The notes under the pieces: model-generated
Told to the model about the DNA's origin: nothing
The model's input: only the letters and a program-made list of their open reading frames with translations
Databases searched by the model: none
Shown: positions 17,816-27,959 of the stretch, one piece after another
Numbering within the stretch: the stretch's first letter is position 1
Layout: each line of letters starts with the position of its first letter
Assembly (NCBI RefSeq): GCF_003010915.2
Contig: NZ_CP028426.1
Coordinates: 1,426,001-1,490,000, forward strand
Length of the DNA stretch: 64,000 nucleotides
Reading direction: 5' to 3'
DNA from: Gulosibacter molinativorax
GTDB lineage: Bacteria; Actinomycetota; Actinomycetes; Actinomycetales; Microbacteriaceae
Made by a program: the position numbers and the translations under genes

Positions 17816-18262
17816 TTAGGCGGCGGCGGCTCCCACTGCCTCCTTCTTTGCCGGCGCGCCGAACGCGAGTTTGCGTGCGCGCAGCATCACAACGGTGCCC
17901 ACCCAGAGGATGAACATCGGGTTGAGCGCGTGGAGGCCAACGGTGAAGTACGCCGCGACAGGGGCGCTCGTTGAGTTTTCGTCAACGCCGAAGATCGCAC
18001 CCGTGAGGATGAAGATCAGCGTCTGCATGATGAGCAACACGAGCATGAGCACGGTGAGCCAGATCGTGCTTTTCCCGGCACGAGAGACCGCGGCCGCGAT
18101 AATAAGCAGAATGAACAGGACCGGTAGGACGATTCGCCCGACGGTTCCGTGAAGGGCGAAGCCTTGCTGCCCCTCGGAGAAGAAGCCAACTCCGGCCATG
18201 TAGTACTGAAGTCCGACACCAATGAGAACGAGAATGCTGAGGACAAAAAATACCTTGCGCAT
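17816..18262 (-). CDS. DUF6220-like four-helix membrane protein
   Basis: This 148-residue protein has four hydrophobic segments (residues 4-25, 41-60, 66-90, 105-128) and a basic, Ala-rich tail. Short motifs LQYYMAGVGFF and LHGTVGRIVLP resemble the DUF6220/DUF6790-type small membrane proteins of actinobacteria. Function is unknown. The start at 18262 follows a GGAATCG site and is divergent from the histidine kinase. Confidence 0.7.
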   Translation of the reverse strand: MRKVFFVLSILVLIGVGLQYYMAGVGFFSEGQQGFALHGTVGRIVLPVLFILLIIAAAVSRAGKSTIWLTVLMLVLLIMQTLIFILTGAIFGVDENSTSAPVAAYFTVGLHALNPMFILWVGTVVMLRARKLAFGAPAKKEAVGAAAA

Positions 18263-18482
18263 GACGATTCCTTTCACGCAAAGGGATTGGTGATATCGAC
18301 GGTATTTCACCCCCTCGCCCGCGAACATCCCGCGGAGTCCCCAGTGCCGGTAGTGCTAGCAACACCTTCCGATGCGGCCCACCACGTCTCAGATCGAATC
18401 AGGGCGCACACTTCGCTATAACCAGGCCTTTTATGAACAATCATGCTTGACAGCGGCGGTCAACCCGCGGGGAAAATGGAGT

Positions 18483-20581
<2,099 letters not shown>

Positions 20582-20585
<4 letters not shown>

Positions 20586-21256
20586 TTGACGTGGTTATCG
20601 CGGACGACCACTATCTCGTGCGCGAGGGTACTCGGCAGCTGCTGGAAGCATCCGGCGAGGTGCGCGTGAGCGCGGCTGTGGCCGACGCGGAGGAGCTACT
20701 CGCCGCAGTGGATGCTTTGGACCCTGACGCGGTCGTCGTCGACATTCGCATGCCACCGACACATCAGCTCGAAGGCGTCCTCGCGGCGCGCGCCATCAGG
20801 GCCACACACCCGAAGGTCGGCGTCGTGGTGCTCTCCCAGCACGCAAACTCGATGTACGCCTTCGAGCTGTTTCGGGACGGCACGGACGGCCTCGCTTACC
20901 TGTTGAAGGACCGGGTCGGGGATCTCCAGCAGCTCCTCGAAGCACTCCGGCGCGTGATTGCAGGCGGCTCAATCATCGATCCGTTCGTGGTCCAGTCGCT
21001 CCTCAACCGGCAGACCTCGGCCGCTGATCAGCTCCTCGAGCAGCTCTCTGCCCGCGAGCGCGAGGTCCTCGCGTCGATGGCCGCAGGTGCCTCGAACGCT
21101 GCCATCGCCCGCGAGCTCTACCTCTCCCCATCCGCCGTTGCCAAACACATCAACGCCATCTTCGCCAAGCTGGGCCTCTCCCCTGCCGCCGAAGAAACCC
21201 ACCGTCGCGTGGCCGCAGTGCTCGCATTCTTACGGGCAGAAGTGCCTGGGCAATAG
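20582..21256 (+). CDS. Response regulator, NarL/FixJ family
   Basis: This 224-residue protein has a receiver domain (IDVVIADDHYLVREGTRQLL with the acidic pocket, DAVVVDIRMPP with the phosphorylated Asp, VVLSQHANSMYAFEL, AYLLKDRVGDLQQL) and a LuxR-type HTH (LSAREREVLASMAAGASNAA, AVAKHINAIFAKLGL). The ATG overlaps the histidine kinase stop as ATGA. The kinase upstream is its partner. Target genes cannot be told from the sequence. Confidence 0.92.
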
Positions 21257-21266
21257 CCTTCGCTGT

Positions 21267-22193
21267 CTAGTCAGTGGGCTCGCCGATGGCACTGGTCGCC
21301 GCGTCCCAATGCACGATGTCGCGCGTGAACCGCCGATCTGAAAACAAGCGTAGGTGCCCTATACCGGAGTACTCGATGTGCGTCGCCCGCGGAATCGCAG
21401 CCGCCGTCGCACGCACCGCTTCCGGCGGAAAGAAGCGGTCCTCCTCGGCAGAGATGATCAGCACGGGAATATCGATACGGCCAAGCACATCGGTTGCATC
21501 AAACCTCGCTTCCGCTGCCGTCTCGACGACGAAGTCTCCCGGCGACGTGTGCATCCGCCCCATCGACCTGACGACCAAAGGTGCCAATAGCTGCCGCAGA
21601 CGGGCGAACCTCGGGCCCTCCACGACGTACTCGAGGAGCGTCGCAGCCGCTTCCCGATGCCTCCCGGCCGCCTTGTGTTCGGCGAACCGCAAATCGATGT
21701 CAATGATGTCCGGGGCGATTTTCGCCGCGGCTCCCGCGATGACGATTCGCTTCGCAACCTCAGGATGATTAGCCGCGAGGTAGAACGAGACCAAGCCGCC
21801 AAACGACTCACCGATAATCAGATCGACCGGACCACCAATGACATCACGAATGAACTTCGCGTAGTCATCCGCCATATCCGCCACGGAATGCCCGTGTGGC
21901 ATGTTTCGAACACGCGTCGCGACCCAAACGGAGTACCCCTCTTTGCTGAGCGGGCGAATGGTGCTCGCCGACATACTTGCCATCGCGCCACCGGAAATCT
22001 CACTCCCCGGTCCGCCCGGGATCAGAAGTACCGTCTTCGGCCCGTCGCCGACCACGATATATTCCATTCCGCTCACCGAGGTTCCGGTTCGCGTCGGCGA
22101 GGCCGCTCTGCGTTTCGCCAGCATGACTGTCACGAGGGCGGCCGCCCCGACCAACGCTGTCGCTGCGAGTGCCGCGCGAGACGATTTCGACAT
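21267..22193 (-). CDS. Alpha/beta hydrolase, membrane-anchored or secreted
   Basis: This 308-residue protein begins with a membrane segment (RAALAATALVGAAALVTVML) followed by a basic stretch, so it is probably anchored with the enzyme part outside. The hydrolase fold is seen in VLLIPGGPGSEISGG (oxyanion loop), LIIGESFGGLVSFYL with the nucleophile Ser, the Asp region LIISAEEDRFFPPEAV and the late GIGHLRLF with the catalytic His. It hydrolyses an ester or amide of unknown nature. The start has GAAGGAACC upstream. It is divergent from the PadR operon. Confidence 0.85.
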   Translation of the reverse strand: MSKSSRAALAATALVGAAALVTVMLAKRRAASPTRTGTSVSGMEYIVVGDGPKTVLLIPGGPGSEISGGAMASMSASTIRPLSKEGYSVWVATRVRNMPHGHSVADMADDYAKFIRDVIGGPVDLIIGESFGGLVSFYLAANHPEVAKRIVIAGAAAKIAPDIIDIDLRFAEHKAAGRHREAAATLLEYVVEGPRFARLRQLLAPLVVRSMGRMHTSPGDFVVETAAEARFDATDVLGRIDIPVLIISAEEDRFFPPEAVRATAAAIPRATHIEYSGIGHLRLFSDRRFTRDIVHWDAATSAIGEPTD

Positions 22194-22342
22194 CTTGGTT
22201 CCTTCGTGTCGTCGGTGCCTTCTCTCAATGACAGCAGTCCCAAATGCGAGGAACACCGCCGCGCGGTCGGTTTGAGGAAGAGCCGCACTCGCGACGGAGG
22301 AAAGCCGGAGGAACACAGCGACTTTTCTCCATTCTCGGCAAT

Positions 22343-22369
22343 CTTGCTATACAAGTCTTGCTACACAAG
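22343..22369 (+). promoter_or_regulatory. Tandem operator-like repeat ahead of padR
   Basis: CTTGCTATACAAG and CTTGCTACACAAG follow each other with a 14-bp period (22343-22355, 22357-22369), 15 bp before the PadR start. Each unit is itself a partial palindrome (CTTG/CAAG), and the first contains TATACA, which could serve as a -10. PadR proteins usually repress their own promoter from such sites. Confidence 0.6.
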
Positions 22370-22383
22370 GTATCGTGTGAAGC

Positions 22384-22722
22384 ATGAATAGTGACCAGGA
22401 GCGAGTCGCCACCAACATCCGCAAGGGTGTGCTTGAGTTCTGCGTGCTCGCGCTCCTGTCGCGCCGCGAAATGTACGGACTCGAGCTCGCGAACGAGCTC
22501 ACCGAGCGCCATCTCACCGCGAGCGAGGGGAGCCTCTATCCCCTGCTCTCGAGAATGCGCACGGCAAGGACTGTCGAAACCCGGTGGGACACGCCCGACG
22601 AGGGTCGCGCCCGCCGTTATTACACGATCACCGACCGTGGTCGGCAACAGCTCCAGACCTTCGCCGGTGTCTGGGGCACCATCGCACCGCAGGTCAGCGG
22701 GCTTCTCCAGGAGGAATCATGA
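22384..22722 (+). CDS. PadR family transcriptional regulator
   Basis: This 112-residue protein has the winged-helix PadR fold: GVLEFCVLALLSRREMYGLE, ELTERHLTASEGSLYPLLSR, GRARRYYTITDRGRQQL. It is the short form lacking the long C-terminal dimer domain. It overlaps the downstream membrane-protein gene by ATGA, a standard arrangement in which PadR controls a DUF1700/HAAS-type membrane protein. It probably represses its own promoter. Confidence 0.9.
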   Translation: MNSDQERVATNIRKGVLEFCVLALLSRREMYGLELANELTERHLTASEGSLYPLLSRMRTARTVETRWDTPDEGRARRYYTITDRGRQQLQTFAGVWGTIAPQVSGLLQEES

Positions 22723-23669
22723 TTCGCGAACACAACGCCGCCGCACGCTACCTCACGAGCCTTGCGACCGAGCTCCGCGGGTTGCCGGCAGAGACTCGGG
22801 GCGAGATTCTTGCCGACGTGCGCGCGCACATCGACGAGGCCACGGAAAGCGGGCGAGACATTGACGAAGTGCTTACCAAGCTCGGCGACCCCGCCGACGT
22901 CGCCACGGATGCACGGGAGCAGCTGGGCGGCGATTCCTTGCGTGACCCGGCTGAGCGACCAGAGCGGATGCTCCGCATCGCCGCACTCGTCCTCGCCATC
23001 GTGTCGGCTGTGGTCGTCTCGTTTCTCCTCCCCTCGTACGCGATCGAAGAAGTTGGCACCGCCGGCGATGCGACCGGATCGACGCTACAAAGCGCATCCA
23101 ATCTCTTCGAGAGCTATGGGCTCGGCGTGGCGCTGCTCCCCCTGCTCCCCGCGGTGCTCGCCGTGCTGCCGCTCGTGCTCCCGCCGCGATTTCGTCGGGC
23201 CATGGGCTGGGTCAACGCCGTGCTCATGTCGCTGTTTTCGGTCGTGGGAGGCTTTACTCTCGGCGGGTTTTTCGCGCCGCTCGCGCTGTTGATGTGGGCG
23301 GCAGTGTTCGTACCGTTATGGCTTCGACAAAGTCGACCCAAGGCATTCGGCCTAACCGTGCGAATCCTCGGAGCAGTGATGCTCATTACGCCTACCGCGT
23401 TTGGCGTCATCGGTGCACTCACGGGCACCTTCATGGATCCGGATTGGCGCTTCTGGCTCGCCGCCGCACTCACGTTCGCCCTCGGAGTGCTATTCGCGAT
23501 CAGGCTTCGCTATGCCGACGTCGTCGTCGCCGGCCTCGGCGCCGCACTGATGCTCCTCGCGGTAGTCGATGCGGGTCTCCTCGCCCTCGCCGTCTGGTGG
23601 ATGGGCGGGCTCTGGTTCGTCATCGGGCTGAGCGCCATCGCGGCCAGGATGCGCCCAGCCCGCAGCTAA
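22719..23669 (+). CDS. HAAS/DUF1700-type signalling membrane protein
   Basis: This 316-residue protein has a soluble N-terminal part (residues 1-78) with the HAAS-like pattern AAARYLTSLATELRGLPAET and EILADVRAHIDEA, then DEVLTKLGDPADVATDAREQ. About eight membrane helices follow. HAAS domains usually occur with PadR regulators, as here, and may anchor or sense envelope state. The final helix ends near the stop, which overlaps the convergent RibD-like gene by four bases. Confidence 0.82.
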   Translation: MIREHNAAARYLTSLATELRGLPAETRGEILADVRAHIDEATESGRDIDEVLTKLGDPADVATDAREQLGGDSLRDPAERPERMLRIAALVLAIVSAVVVSFLLPSYAIEEVGTAGDATGSTLQSASNLFESYGLGVALLPLLPAVLAVLPLVLPPRFRRAMGWVNAVLMSLFSVVGGFTLGGFFAPLALLMWAAVFVPLWLRQSRPKAFGLTVRILGAVMLITPTAFGVIGALTGTFMDPDWRFWLAAALTFALGVLFAIRLRYADVVVAGLGAALMLLAVVDAGLLALAVWWMGGLWFVIGLSAIAARMRPARS

Positions 23670-24229
23670 CTGGCGCCGTAGTGCAAATAAGCGGTGCCGT
23701 TGTCGAAGACGCGGTCCTCAATGAGTCGCAGGCCGAGGTTCGCACCCTCGGGAAATGCGCGCAACCCACCGCCGACGAGCTTCGGCACGATGAAGAGTCG
23801 AAGGTCATGAATCATGCCCGCCAGCATGGCCGGCGCGGCGGTCGTGGGGCCGAAGATTTCTACCTCGCCCGGTGCATCGGCGACGATCTGCGCGAGGGTC
23901 GAAAGATCGAGTGACCGAACGAGACGTGCGTGATCAGAATGAAAGTCCGTCTCGGTCAGCGTCGACGACACGACAACGAGCGGCAGTTCCCGCCAGCGTC
24001 GCGCGAACGCGTGCTCAAGTTCGCCCCAGGTCTCGTCCTCCGGCTCACGCTCCCAATACCGCATGAGCTCAAAGGTCTTCCGCCCGAGCACCTCAGCCGC
24101 GACCGCATCCATCCGGTCGACATGCAACTGAAAAATCTCTTCGCTCGGCGCGGCCCATTGGAAGTCGCCGTTCGCATCCGCGATGTAGCCGTCGAGCGAC
24201 ATCGCCGTCGTAAAGCTCAGGGTGCCCAT
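23666..24229 (-). CDS. RibD C-terminal/dihydrofolate reductase-like protein
   Basis: This 187-residue protein has the RibD_C fold: LSFTTAMSLDGYIADANGDF, then EVLGRKTFELMRYWE, then VVVSSTLTETDF and EIFGPTTAAPAMLAG, ending with FIVPKLVGGGLRAFPEG. Members reduce flavin precursors or act as general NADPH-dependent reductases. Many free-standing copies such as this have unknown substrates. It starts from ATG with GGCGATGTC upstream and is convergent with the PadR operon. Confidence 0.85.
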   Translation of the reverse strand: MGTLSFTTAMSLDGYIADANGDFQWAAPSEEIFQLHVDRMDAVAAEVLGRKTFELMRYWEREPEDETWGELEHAFARRWRELPLVVVSSTLTETDFHSDHARLVRSLDLSTLAQIVADAPGEVEIFGPTTAAPAMLAGMIHDLRLFIVPKLVGGGLRAFPEGANLGLRLIEDRVFDNGTAYLHYGAS

Positions 24230-24353
24230 AGGACATCGCCTTCTCCCCTGCCCGCGCGAGACCGCGACTGCGAACTCGCATCACTTGTCGCGAGCGTACG
24301 CCCGCGTACTGGCAATAGCCCGCACGAAAGCGATTCACCCGCGCGCGGCTGAG

Positions 24354-26102
24354 TCAGTCCTCGAGAATCTTGGGCGGCACGCCCTCCGGCAGATCGCCAT
24401 GCTTTTTGCGGTACTCCCGCGCATACGCGCGCACGGCCGTCGGGAGCGTCGCAAAAATATAATTCCCGCCGACCTCTTCGAGGAATCCGGTCGGTTCTAG
24501 GCTCCTCGCTAAGTCCTGCTTCACGCGGGCCATCGCGAACCGCACACCCCGCTTCTCGAGCTGCTTTCGTAGGTCCTGGAGCGCATCCACCGCGGTGAGG
24601 TCGACCTCGGTATTCGCCTCGGCGTTGAGTAAGAACCACTCCACCGGCGGCTCGGCTTCGTCGACGGCATCAAGCGCCCGCTCGACGAAATCATCGGCGT
24701 TGGCGAAGAACAGCGGTGAGTCGTAGCGGAAAACGACGAGACCCGCGACCGCGGTCGCTTCGTCATAGTCTTCGAGGCTGTGCATCCCGGGTACCCCCGG
24801 GGCGTACCCCAGCACATCCGCGTAAGGCCGCGTGATGCGCCGGATGAGGTCGAGGATTGAAAGCCCCACGGCGACGCCGATGCCGACGAGGACGCCGAAG
24901 AACACCACTGCAGCGGCCGTCACACCGGTGATGATGAGCTCGCTGCGACGGAAGCGACCAATGCGGCGAATCTCTTTAGCATCGATGAGTTGCGTCGCCG
25001 CGAAGATCACGAGGGCGCCGAGCGCCGCATCCGGGAACGACTCGAGCACCGGCCCGGCAAACAGCAGCACCATGATCACCGAAACGACGACGACGATGGC
25101 GTGCACCTGCGTTCTTGCCCCGGCCGCGTCCCCGAGCACGGTGCGCGAGCCGCTCGAGGAGACCGGGAAACCCTGCAGGAAGCCCGTCGCGACGTTCGCC
25201 GCGCCGAGCGCGAGCAACTCCTGGTTCGGATCGATCACCTCACCCTTCCCGGATGCGAATGCCCGCGCGGTGAGGATGTTGTCAGAGAACCCGACGATGG
25301 CGATGCCCATTGCATAGGGCAGCAAGGCCCACAGGTCTACGTCGCCGAGGTTTGGGATGCGCGGCTCTGGAAGTTCCTGAGGCACCTGCCCGATGACTTC
25401 GAGGCCGTACCGCTCGAGCCCGAACAGCGCCACGACCCCGGCTGCGAGAAGCAGTGTGATCAGGGACGAGGGTGCCCGCGGGACGAGCCAGTTGGAGAGA
25501 TAGAGCACAATCAGCACCGCCACGCTCAGCAAGACCGTCGGCAGGTGCGCCTGGCCCAGCTGGCTCACAAGCGACACCGCTTCTTCCCACGTATTCGCGC
25601 CGGAGACGTCGATCTTCGTCACCTTGCCGAGCTGACTCACGATCATGAGCACGGCGATCCCGACGAGGTATCCGATGAGCACCGGTCGCGAGAGGAGTTT
25701 GGTGAGGAAGCCTAGCCGCGCGATCGATGCGACGAGGCAAATGATGCCGACGGCAATGGCCAGGATCGCGGCGACTTCGGCGTAGCGCTCCGGCCCGCCG
25801 GCGGCACTCACGAGCGCGCCAACCCCTGCCGCGGTCATGAGCGCGGTCGTAGACTCCGGCCCGATCGACAGCTTTCGCGAGGTGCCGAGGAAGAAGTAGA
25901 TCACCATCGGCGCGAGGACGGTCCAGAGCCCGACCACCGCCGGGAGCCCCGCGATGACGGCGTACGCCATGACCTGCGGCACGAGATAGGCCGCGACGGT
26001 GATGCCCGCAATGATGTCGCCACGCAGCCATGAGCGCTCGTAGTGCTGAAAAACGGCGATCCCGGGGAAGAAACGCTGCCATCGTGGTCGTTCGTCTGGC
26101 AT
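24354..26102 (-). CDS. SulP family anion permease with STAS domain
   Basis: This 582-residue protein has a SulP membrane part: GIAVFQHYERSWLRGDIIAG, TVAAYLVPQVMAYAVIAGLP, and the Fnr-like GNLGDVDLW-type loop after helix 6. The C-terminal STAS domain (about residues 450-560) has VVFRYDSPLFFANADDFVER and AVDALQDLRKQLEKRGVRFA. SulP proteins take up sulfate, bicarbonate or dicarboxylates with protons or sodium. No sulfate-assimilation genes lie next to it, so the substrate is open. Confidence 0.9.
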   Translation of the reverse strand: MPDERPRWQRFFPGIAVFQHYERSWLRGDIIAGITVAAYLVPQVMAYAVIAGLPAVVGLWTVLAPMVIYFFLGTSRKLSIGPESTTALMTAAGVGALVSAAGGPERYAEVAAILAIAVGIICLVASIARLGFLTKLLSRPVLIGYLVGIAVLMIVSQLGKVTKIDVSGANTWEEAVSLVSQLGQAHLPTVLLSVAVLIVLYLSNWLVPRAPSSLITLLLAAGVVALFGLERYGLEVIGQVPQELPEPRIPNLGDVDLWALLPYAMGIAIVGFSDNILTARAFASGKGEVIDPNQELLALGAANVATGFLQGFPVSSSGSRTVLGDAAGARTQVHAIVVVVSVIMVLLFAGPVLESFPDAALGALVIFAATQLIDAKEIRRIGRFRRSELIITGVTAAAVVFFGVLVGIGVAVGLSILDLIRRITRPYADVLGYAPGVPGMHSLEDYDEATAVAGLVVFRYDSPLFFANADDFVERALDAVDEAEPPVEWFLLNAEANTEVDLTAVDALQDLRKQLEKRGVRFAMARVKQDLARSLEPTGFLEEVGGNYIFATLPTAVRAYAREYRKKHGDLPEGVPPKILED

Positions 26103-26211
26103 GCATTAACGGTACTCGCCTTCACACCCATCGCGCCCTCACGGCGGCACCGAGGGTGGCGCTGCGATACTAACCGCGGTCCGAGTCGGGCCACCAGGCA
26201 AAGGAGACCTC

Positions 26212-26607
26212 ATGTCGCGTCCCGTTCATTTCGAAATTCACGCCACCGATGTCGAATCGACCAAGGAGTTTTATGCCGCATCCTTCGGGTGGGAGTATGA
26301 CGATTACTCCGAATACGCCGGCACGCCATATTTCGGCGTACGCACCGGGCCTGAGGAGGCTCCGGGGATCAATGGCGCGATCATGCAGCGACGGGAAGAC
26401 GCACTGACACCCGGTGTGCCCGTGAACGGTGCGGTCCTGACCATGGGAGTCGAGGACTTCGATGCCACGGCGGCCGCGATTCTCGCCGCAGGCGGACGCG
26501 AGGCGCTGCCGAAATATGCTCTGCCCGGGATGGCGTGGCAGGGGTACTTCCTTGACCCAGATGGCAACGTCTTCGGCATCCACCAGCCCGACGAGAACGC
26601 CGCGTAG
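26212..26607 (+). CDS. VOC (glyoxalase-like) family protein
   Basis: This 131-residue protein has the VOC fold: RPVHFEIHATDVESTKEFYA, then FGWEYDDYSEYAGTPYFGVR, then GMAWQGYFLDPDGNVFGIHQ. His and Glu/Gln positions suitable for a metal are partly kept. Members include glyoxalases and dioxygenases, but single-domain forms of this type have no assigned reaction. A clear AAAGGAG lies eight bases before the ATG. A hairpin terminator follows. Confidence 0.85.
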   Translation: MSRPVHFEIHATDVESTKEFYAASFGWEYDDYSEYAGTPYFGVRTGPEEAPGINGAIMQRREDALTPGVPVNGAVLTMGVEDFDATAAAILAAGGREALPKYALPGMAWQGYFLDPDGNVFGIHQPDENAA

Positions 26608-26620
26608 CTGCACCGTATAC

Positions 26621-26648
26621 GAGGGGTGGTCGATCGAGACCACCCCTC
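26621..26648 (+). terminator. Terminator after the VOC gene
   Basis: A perfect 11-bp stem, GAGGGGTGGTC/GACCACCCCTC, with a six-base loop GATCGA, lies 14 bp past the stop of the VOC gene. There is no long T run, as usual in this kind of genome. It may also stop leftward readthrough from the DUF2798 gene. Confidence 0.8.
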
Positions 26649-26697
26649 CGACGCGCGCCTTGCCCACCGCCGTAATGCGATGGGCAACGCGTCACGA

Positions 26698-26943
26698 TTA
26701 GCCTTCGCGGGTGTTGCTGCGCGAAATCCGGTTCATGATTGCTCCGCTAAGCGCCATGGAGGCAGGCCAGGCGAGCATCGTGAGCGCGAACGCAATCGGC
26801 CAGGCGATAATGAAGGTCTTTGGCCATGCGGCCAGCCACTCTATCGAAGGGCCGGTCATGATCAGGCCCATGAGGCCCGACATGACCCCGGCCATGATGA
26901 ACGTCATGATGATCTGGGTGAGAATGGCGCGCTTTTTATCCAA
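26698..26943 (-). CDS. DUF2798 small membrane protein
   Basis: This protein of about 81 residues has two hydrophobic helices (AILTQIIMTFIMAGVMSGLM and FIIAWPIAFALTMLAWPASM) joined by a short loop GPSIEWLAAWPKT. This is the DUF2798 pattern, a family of unknown function. A start at TTG 26943 (coding LDKKRAIL) has AAGGAA eight bases upstream; a TTG at 26949 is too close to the site. Both are unusual starts. Confidence 0.75.
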   Translation of the reverse strand: MDKKRAILTQIIMTFIMAGVMSGLMGLIMTGPSIEWLAAWPKTFIIAWPIAFALTMLAWPASMALSGAIMNRISRSNTREG

Positions 26944-27390
26944 CGTCAAGTTTCCTTTTCCGGGATGACGTCGTCGACACCAAAAGGATGCGGCGGCACC
27001 ATCCGCATCGTTGTGGGTAGGCGCCTCGGGTTCGCGCAAACGCACGACTTCATCTCATAAATGAGGGCCGGAATAACCACACCGGCCAGCATCTTTCAGG
27101 CCTGGACATCGTATACGTTTCTTCGGCGTCATGCCAAGCGTGAATTGATAGTTTTGTGCCATGCCTCAGAACGGGCGGCATGTCTCCGGTTGCCCCAAGG
27201 TCACGCGGGATCTGCCGTCCATCTCAGCCAACCTTGCGGAACTGGGTGATAGTTTCGCGCCCATATGGTGACCCACCATATGCAATGTTCCGCACGGTAT
27301 CCACAAACAAATCCACAACTCGACCTCGCAATTAGAACGACGCACCGGTAATACCTTCAGACCCCACTCCCCCTCAACAAGGAATGCGAT
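26944..27390. other. Long intergenic region with a palindromic operator
   Basis: No convincing gene is seen in these 447 bases. Short open frames (such as 27061-27249 and a 35-codon frame on the minus strand near 27170) show no family resemblance. The region holds CATATGGT-N5-ACCATATG at 27262-27282, a perfect palindrome with eight-base arms, 108 bp before the flavin reductase operon. The region must carry the promoters of that operon and of the DUF2798 gene. Confidence 0.6.
27262..27282 (+). promoter_or_regulatory. Palindromic operator upstream of the reductase operon
   Basis: CATATGGT and ACCATATG are perfect inverted arms around GACCC. A dimeric regulator is expected to bind here. No regulator gene lies beside the operon, so the binding protein would be encoded elsewhere. 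The site is 108 bp ahead of the first gene. Confidence 0.55.
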
Positions 27391-27957
27391 ATGAAATACG
27401 TAGGGATCATAGGCAATAACTCGACGGAATCAACGAACCGAACCCTGATGCAATACATTGCGAGGCAGTTCGCGGACCAGGCCGAAATCGTGGTATTTGA
27501 AATCCGGCCGATGCCACCGTTCAAAGCATCCGAGGACCGAACCGTACCCGCCGAGGTGCAATCGCTCGTTGACGCCATCGCCGATAGCGATGGCGTCATT
27601 ATTTCGACACCCGAATACGACCACACGATCCCCGCCGCACTCAAGAGCGTGTTGGAGTGGCTCAGCTGGTCGTCCGAAGTCATGCGCGACAAGCCCGTCA
27701 TGATCGTTGGCGCATCCTACGGTCGTCTGGGCACCTCCCGCGCGCAGGATCATCTGCGACAAATCCTCACGAGTCCCTGGCTCCGGGCGCGCATCCTCAC
27801 CTCGGAGTTTCTCCTCGGAGGGTCGCAGCAGGCGTTCGACGAAGAAGGCAACCTCACGCACGAAACAGACGTCGAGAATCTGCGAACGCATTTCGCCGAG
27901 TTCAAAGCGTTTACGGAAATCATGAACGAAATCGAGCTAAAGGAAGCGGCGGAATAA
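27391..27957 (+). CDS. NAD(P)H-dependent FMN reductase, CrdA/HcrA-like small subunit
   Basis: This 188-residue flavodoxin-like protein is of the NADPH-dependent FMN reductase family. It has the flavin phosphate loop [16 protein letters not shown] and the motif [20 protein letters not shown] for flavin and nucleotide binding. It is clearly homologous to the first 200 residues of the next gene. In the (hydroxy)cinnamate reductases CrdAB and HcrAB, a small subunit like this accompanies a large subunit with a similar domain. The two genes are separated by two bases, so they are translated together. It is probably cytoplasmic; no signal peptide. Confidence 0.85.
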   Translation: MKYVGIIGNNSTESTNRTLMQYIARQFADQAEIVVFEIRPMPPFKASEDRTVPAEVQSLVDAIADSDGVIISTPEYDHTIPAALKSVLEWLSWSSEVMRDKPVMIVGASYGRLGTSRAQDHLRQILTSPWLRARILTSEFLLGGSQQAFDEEGNLTHETDVENLRTHFAEFKAFTEIMNEIELKEAAE

Positions 27958-27959
27958 CC

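Noticed and set aside
27061..27249. Open frame of 62 codons in the control region of the reductase operon
   Set aside because: No motif or homologue recognised, no ribosome binding site, overlaps the likely regulatory area.
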